From positions 1 through 8,720 of the forward strand of contig JAJYCU010000016.1 in assembly GCA_021778165.1 (NCBI GenBank): a stretch of 8,720 bases of DNA, given 5' to 3'. Both the position numbers and the translations under genes were made by a program. Shown in pieces: positions 6,645-8,720 of this stretch. The DNA is from a bacterium. Lineage in GTDB: Bacteria > Patescibacteria > Saccharimonadia > Saccharimonadales > UBA4665. Position 1 is the stretch's first letter. Each line of letters starts with the position of its first letter. Under the pieces are notes generated by a model, which had not been told where the DNA came from, did no database searches, and saw only the letters and a list, made by a program, of their open reading frames with translations.

Positions 6645-7157
6645 CTACTTTGGCTGTGCCTGTAACTGCGAGAATGCTTTAACAGCTATAATCTCATTAG
6701 ACAGATTAGTAATTGGATAAACATTATACGTCTGACCACCAGCTGTCGTAAGTTTTTGATACAATTCTACTTCTTTATGACCCGGTAACCATTTAGTGTA
6801 AAAATTATATGAATTTGAGTTACTGCTGTTTTGTGAAGCTGGTACGGATGTAATAATTTCATTACCTGACTCGACTTTAACTGAATTAAATACTACTCCC
6901 TGATGGTCTAGCGCAACCGATACCGCACTTTCTACTTCTGATTTTTTTAAATTATCATTATATTTATTCCAACCAACTACTCCCGCAGCTACTAATAATA
7001 TTGCACTAGCAGATAAAAATCCTTTTTTCATATTATTCGCTGATTTTTTATCACCGTTTAAAACGCTAGTGACAACATCTTGTTCTCTTTTAGTGTGTCT
7101 AGCTGCTTTAACTAATTCTGACCCGTTAGTTTTTTCAAATCCACTTGGTCTCGTCAT
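6645..7157 (-). CDS. Single-pass membrane protein of unknown function
   Basis: I do not recognise the family. From the ATG at 7157 it has 170 residues: a polar, basic cytoplasmic N-terminus (MTRPSGFEKTNGSELVKAAR), one membrane helix at about 47-64 (LSASAILLVAAGVVGW), and an outside domain of about 105 residues with an Asn/Ser-rich loop and an ending rich in hydrophobic strands. No cysteines, lipobox or catalytic motif are visible. The start was chosen because AAAGG lies seven bases before it; an in-frame ATG at 7172 (175 residues) is possible but has no Shine-Dalgarno sequence and lies 16 bases from the -10 box. The promoter at 7189-7217 is the best consensus match in the window. The stop is 32 bases before the lysozyme-like gene, so the protein may be a membrane partner of that enzyme; this is inferred only from position. 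Confidence 0.7.
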   Translation of the reverse strand: MTRPSGFEKTNGSELVKAARHTKREQDVVTSVLNGDKKSANNMKKGFLSASAILLVAAGVVGWNKYNDNLKKSEVESAVSVALDHQGVVFNSVKVESGNEIITSVPASQNSSNSNSYNFYTKWLPGHKEVELYQKLTTAGGQTYNVYPITNLSNEIIAVKAFSQLQAQPK

Positions 7158-7188
7158 ATAAAAGCCTTTCATTACTTGTAAATATACT

Positions 7189-7217
7189 ATTATACTACAT
7201 TAATTATATTTAGTCAA
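7189..7217 (-). promoter_or_regulatory. Near-consensus sigma70-type promoter of the membrane protein/lysozyme-like operon
   Basis: On the minus strand TTGACT (7212-7217) is separated by 17 bases from TATAAT (7189-7194). Transcription would start near 7182, giving a leader of about 25 bases to the ATG at 7157, which includes AAAGG. It drives the genes at 7157-6645 and probably 6612-5539. Confidence 0.75.
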
Positions 7218-7224
7218 TATTAAA

Positions 7225-7328
7225 ACCTTAAGGTCTGCTCTAGAGATAAGGACAACTATGGGTTTTAAACTGTCTATATAGTAATTGTCATTAACAACTA
7301 ACAAGATCGATGTTGGCCATCATGTTAG
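7225..7328. repeat. Cluster of inverted repeats in the 7173-7370 intergenic gap
   Basis: Three elements lie between the divergent genes. The first is a perfect ten-base palindrome, ACCTTAAGGT (7225-7234). The second is GACAA+CTAT (7251-7259) facing ATAG then TTGTC (7278-7289, with a TAA bulge). The third is CTAACA (7298-7303) facing TGTTAG (7323-7328), with an inner GATG/CATC stem. They lie upstream of both mapped -10 boxes, so operators or an unrecognised small RNA are possible. No tRNA T-loop and no known riboswitch core is recognisable. Confidence 0.4.
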
Positions 7329-7354
7329 AATATATATATTAGTCTGTTCAAATT

Positions 7355-7360
7355 TATTTT
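7355..7360 (+). promoter_or_regulatory. Possible -10 box of the six-helix membrane protein gene
   Basis: TATTTT ends ten bases before the ATG at 7371, the same spacing as in the other leaderless candidates. There is no Shine-Dalgarno sequence and no convincing -35 box, so the call is weak. Confidence 0.3.
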
Positions 7361-7370
7361 AACAAATCGT

Positions 7371-7931
7371 ATGTTCAAAAAAATTAATCTCATCATTTTA
7401 GCTGAAATTATTTTATTCCTTGGTTTATTTATATCAATCCTGCTAAAGCCAGAATCACTTTCTATAAATAATGGCATTAGTTACTTCGGTATTATTGGTA
7501 GAACTATACCTACTTATATTCTTAGTTTAGTTGGATCAAGTTTAATAATCGCCTACTTCTCTTTTTTTAACATTAAAAAATTTTATTTAATTAAGTACTT
7601 ATTGATATTTATTTTTATTTTTGTAATTGGACTGGTTATCTTTCCCTACAATATTAATAATTTTTATTCAAAAATGCATGAACTTTTTGGAGTCTTAATT
7701 TTTGTCAGCGAACTTGTCATATCATTCTATATAGCAATAATTTTTAAAAAACGATGGATTAACAGTTTTCTACTGTTCATCGAATTAATCGCCGGCATTT
7801 TATCTGCATTTTATTTAAATCCCTCTACTGGTTTTTTATTACAATCACAAATGCTTTATCAACTAGCTTTTGGTCTAATTTTAATAATAAACAAAAATAC
7901 TCTTCAACAAGAAGTTAAGAAAGATCCTTAA
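7371..7931 (+). CDS. Polytopic membrane protein of unknown function (about six helices)
   Basis: This protein of 186 residues has hydrophobic stretches at about 6-24, 44-66, 73-91, 104-123, 130-147 and 155-175. The loop after helix 1 reads SINNGISYFGIIGRTIPTY and helix 4 begins MHELFG. The NGIS-type loop and six-helix size are faintly reminiscent of DUF998-like proteins, but I cannot assign the family with confidence. There are no cysteines and few charged residues inside the helices, giving no clue to transport or catalysis. The C-terminus is basic and probably cytoplasmic (NKNTLQQEVKKDP). The gene stands alone: divergent from the lysozyme-like operon and followed by an 84-base gap with no clear terminator before the prepilin gene. 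Confidence 0.65.
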   Translation: MFKKINLIILAEIILFLGLFISILLKPESLSINNGISYFGIIGRTIPTYILSLVGSSLIIAYFSFFNIKKFYLIKYLLIFIFIFVIGLVIFPYNINNFYSKMHELFGVLIFVSELVISFYIAIIFKKRWINSFLLFIELIAGILSAFYLNPSTGFLLQSQMLYQLAFGLILIINKNTLQQEVKKDP

Positions 7932-7984
7932 TTCATTCTTTACTTTTAACCTAAAATAGTCTAATAATTAAGTATTAACATAAG

Positions 7985-7990
7985 CATAAT
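7985..7990 (+). promoter_or_regulatory. Possible -10 box of the prepilin operon
   Basis: CATAAT lies 25 bases before the prepilin ATG at 8016. TATTAA at 7973-7978 is an alternative. AGAAAGG at 7993-7999 resembles a Shine-Dalgarno sequence but is 16 bases from the ATG, unusually far; an in-frame TAA right before the ATG excludes an earlier start. Confidence 0.3.
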
Positions 7991-8015
7991 TTAGAAAGGT
8001 AATTTAAAAAATTAA

Positions 8016-8336
8016 ATGAATAAAAAATTAAGCAATCTTGGCTTTTCAGTATTGGAAGGCTTAGTAGTGATTGTATTTATAGTTTTAATTGTAGGCACGG
8101 GATTATACGTAAAGAACAGATCAACAGCTCCAAATACTAGTAACTCCACTACCTCAGCTCCAGTTTCAACTACCAATAAAACACCAACCACTAATATAAC
8201 AAATGCCATTACTTCAGAGGCTGCTTCAGAAGCTAGTCTATCTACTGGTTCTGATAGTTCATTACAACAAAGTATTACAAGCACTAATAACACAACCGCA
8301 AATATCGGAGGATCATACAATGTCTCGAGTTTATAA
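8016..8336 (+). CDS. Type IV prepilin-like protein, Ser/Thr/Asn-rich
   Basis: The protein has 106 residues. The N-terminus MNKKLSNLGFSVLEGLVVI carries the class III prepilin signature: a short basic leader, Gly9 at -1, Phe10 as the first mature residue and Glu14 at +5, followed by a hydrophobic helix to about residue 32. A prepilin peptidase would cut after Gly9, and the helix would pack into a pilus or remain in the membrane. The remaining 70 or so residues are low-complexity Ser, Thr, Asn and Ala with no folded globular head and no cysteine pair, so it looks more like a minor pilin or surface stalk than a major pilin. Its last 17 bases overlap the next gene, which has a strong Shine-Dalgarno sequence, so the two are co-expressed. 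The prepilin signature is clear; the role in pili is inferred. Confidence 0.8.
   Translation: MNKKLSNLGFSVLEGLVVIVFIVLIVGTGLYVKNRSTAPNTSNSTTSAPVSTTNKTPTTNITNAITSEAASEASLSTGSDSSLQQSITSTNNTTANIGGSYNVSSL
8307..8311 (+). promoter_or_regulatory. Strong Shine-Dalgarno sequence of the 8320 gene
   Basis: GGAGG lies eight bases before the ATG at 8320, inside the end of the prepilin gene. It is the best ribosome site in the window and supports both the start and translational coupling. Confidence 0.85.
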
Positions 8337-8720
8337 AAAACAACTTAACCGCTCACTAATTGGCTTATCGGGTGCTTTAATGATTATTTTATCTCCTGCC
8401 TTGGTACTTGCAATTAGCCCAGCTAGAACAACAAAAGCAAACACAAGCCAAAATACTAATTTTTGCAATAACCTATCAACGTCTACTAGTAAAATTAGCT
8501 CAAATTTAACAAATCTAACCACAAAAGCATCTGCAGCTTGGACAAAACAAACAAGTAATGCAACTACTAATTGGCAACAGGTAGATCAAAAAGTTGCAAG
8601 TTACCGAGCTACGGCTGATCAAACTCGACAAACAAATTTTACAAAATTAGAGAACACAGCTAAAACAACTTCCGAAAAGTCTGCAGTCAGTACTTATGAA
8701 AGTACTATATCAACTGCAGT
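8320..8720 (+). CDS. Secreted Thr/Ser-rich coiled-coil-like protein, N-terminal part (cut by the right edge)
   Basis: There are 133 open codons from ATG 8320 to the window end. The N-terminus MSRVYKKQLNRSLIG is basic and is followed by a hydrophobic segment ending LSPALVLAISP, a typical Sec signal peptide with likely cleavage after VLA near residue 31. The mature part is rich in Thr, Ser, Asn, Ala, Lys and Gln, with a single Cys (about 49) and long heptad-like stretches such as KISSNLTNLTTKASAAW and QQVDQKVASYRATADQTR, suggesting an extended helical rod. No enzymatic motif is seen in the visible part. It overlaps the prepilin gene by 17 bases, implying that prepilin and secreted protein work together at the surface. 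The family is not recognised, and any C-terminal domain lies outside the window. Confidence 0.75.
   Translation, partial: MSRVYKKQLNRSLIGLSGALMIILSPALVLAISPARTTKANTSQNTNFCNNLSTSTSKISSNLTNLTTKASAAWTKQTSNATTNWQQVDQKVASYRATADQTRQTNFTKLENTAKTTSEKSAVSTYESTISTA

Noticed and set aside
7225..7328. tRNA or known riboswitch in the 7173-7370 gap
   Set aside because: No T-loop, anticodon-stem pattern or acceptor pairing is visible, and no known riboswitch core is recognised.
8012..8320. Minus-strand ORF of 102 codons opposite the prepilin gene
   Set aside because: It mirrors the prepilin gene, whose methylation signature and coupling to the next gene are clear; the reverse reading is a repetitive Val/Leu-rich product of the complement of Ser/Thr/Asn codons.
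8331..8522. Minus-strand ORF of 63 codons near the right edge
   Set aside because: It is antisense to the secreted protein gene, which has a strong Shine-Dalgarno sequence and signal peptide.

Overview
The window is AT-rich and densely coded, with small proteins, short intergenic gaps, TAA or TAG stops and no in-frame TGA in the recognisable genes. That fits the standard bacterial code 11 rather than the TGA-recoding Gracilibacteria/Absconditabacteria. Together with a canonical prepilin beside a Ser/Thr-rich secreted protein, a GuaB1-type enzyme best known from Actinobacteria, and several apparently leaderless promoters, this suggests a small-genome epibiont such as Candidatus Saccharibacteria (TM7). 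The taxonomic call is an inference; no rRNA is present.

Layout, left to right: the 5' part of rmuC (minus, running off the left edge); a divergent nine-helix DMT-superfamily membrane protein (plus); a 56-residue acidic peptide gene that is easily missed, with its own good promoter; three bases later an asparagine-synthetase-like amide ligase that has lost the glutaminase cysteine (plus); a convergent guaB1-type GMP reductase gene broken by one extra base in an A6 run (minus); a divergent S51-family serine peptidase (plus); a convergent two-gene minus-strand unit encoding a single-pass membrane protein and a lysozyme/lytic-transglycosylase-like exported protein; a 198-base intergenic stretch with inverted repeats; a six-helix membrane protein (plus); and a prepilin gene overlapping the start of a secreted protein cut by the right edge (plus).

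The most interesting unit is 1566-3337. A TTGAAA-N17-TAGTAT promoter with an extended TG drives a 56-codon gene directly coupled to a Cys-less AsnB-like ligase. This is the architecture of a ribosomally synthesised, modified peptide, with lasso-peptide macrocyclisation as the best known parallel. A Thr at -2, Ser at 1 and Asp at 9 can be laid out in the peptide's C-terminus, but no leader protease or recognition protein is visible, so this remains a hypothesis.

Other themes are purine interconversion (guaB1, probably broken or mis-sequenced), peptide hydrolysis (S51 peptidase), cell-wall processing (lysozyme-like unit) and surface structures (prepilin pair). Promoters are readable: several plus- and minus-strand genes have a -10 box ending 9-10 bases before the ATG, implying leaderless mRNAs, whereas guaB1, the single-pass membrane gene and the last gene have Shine-Dalgarno sequences.
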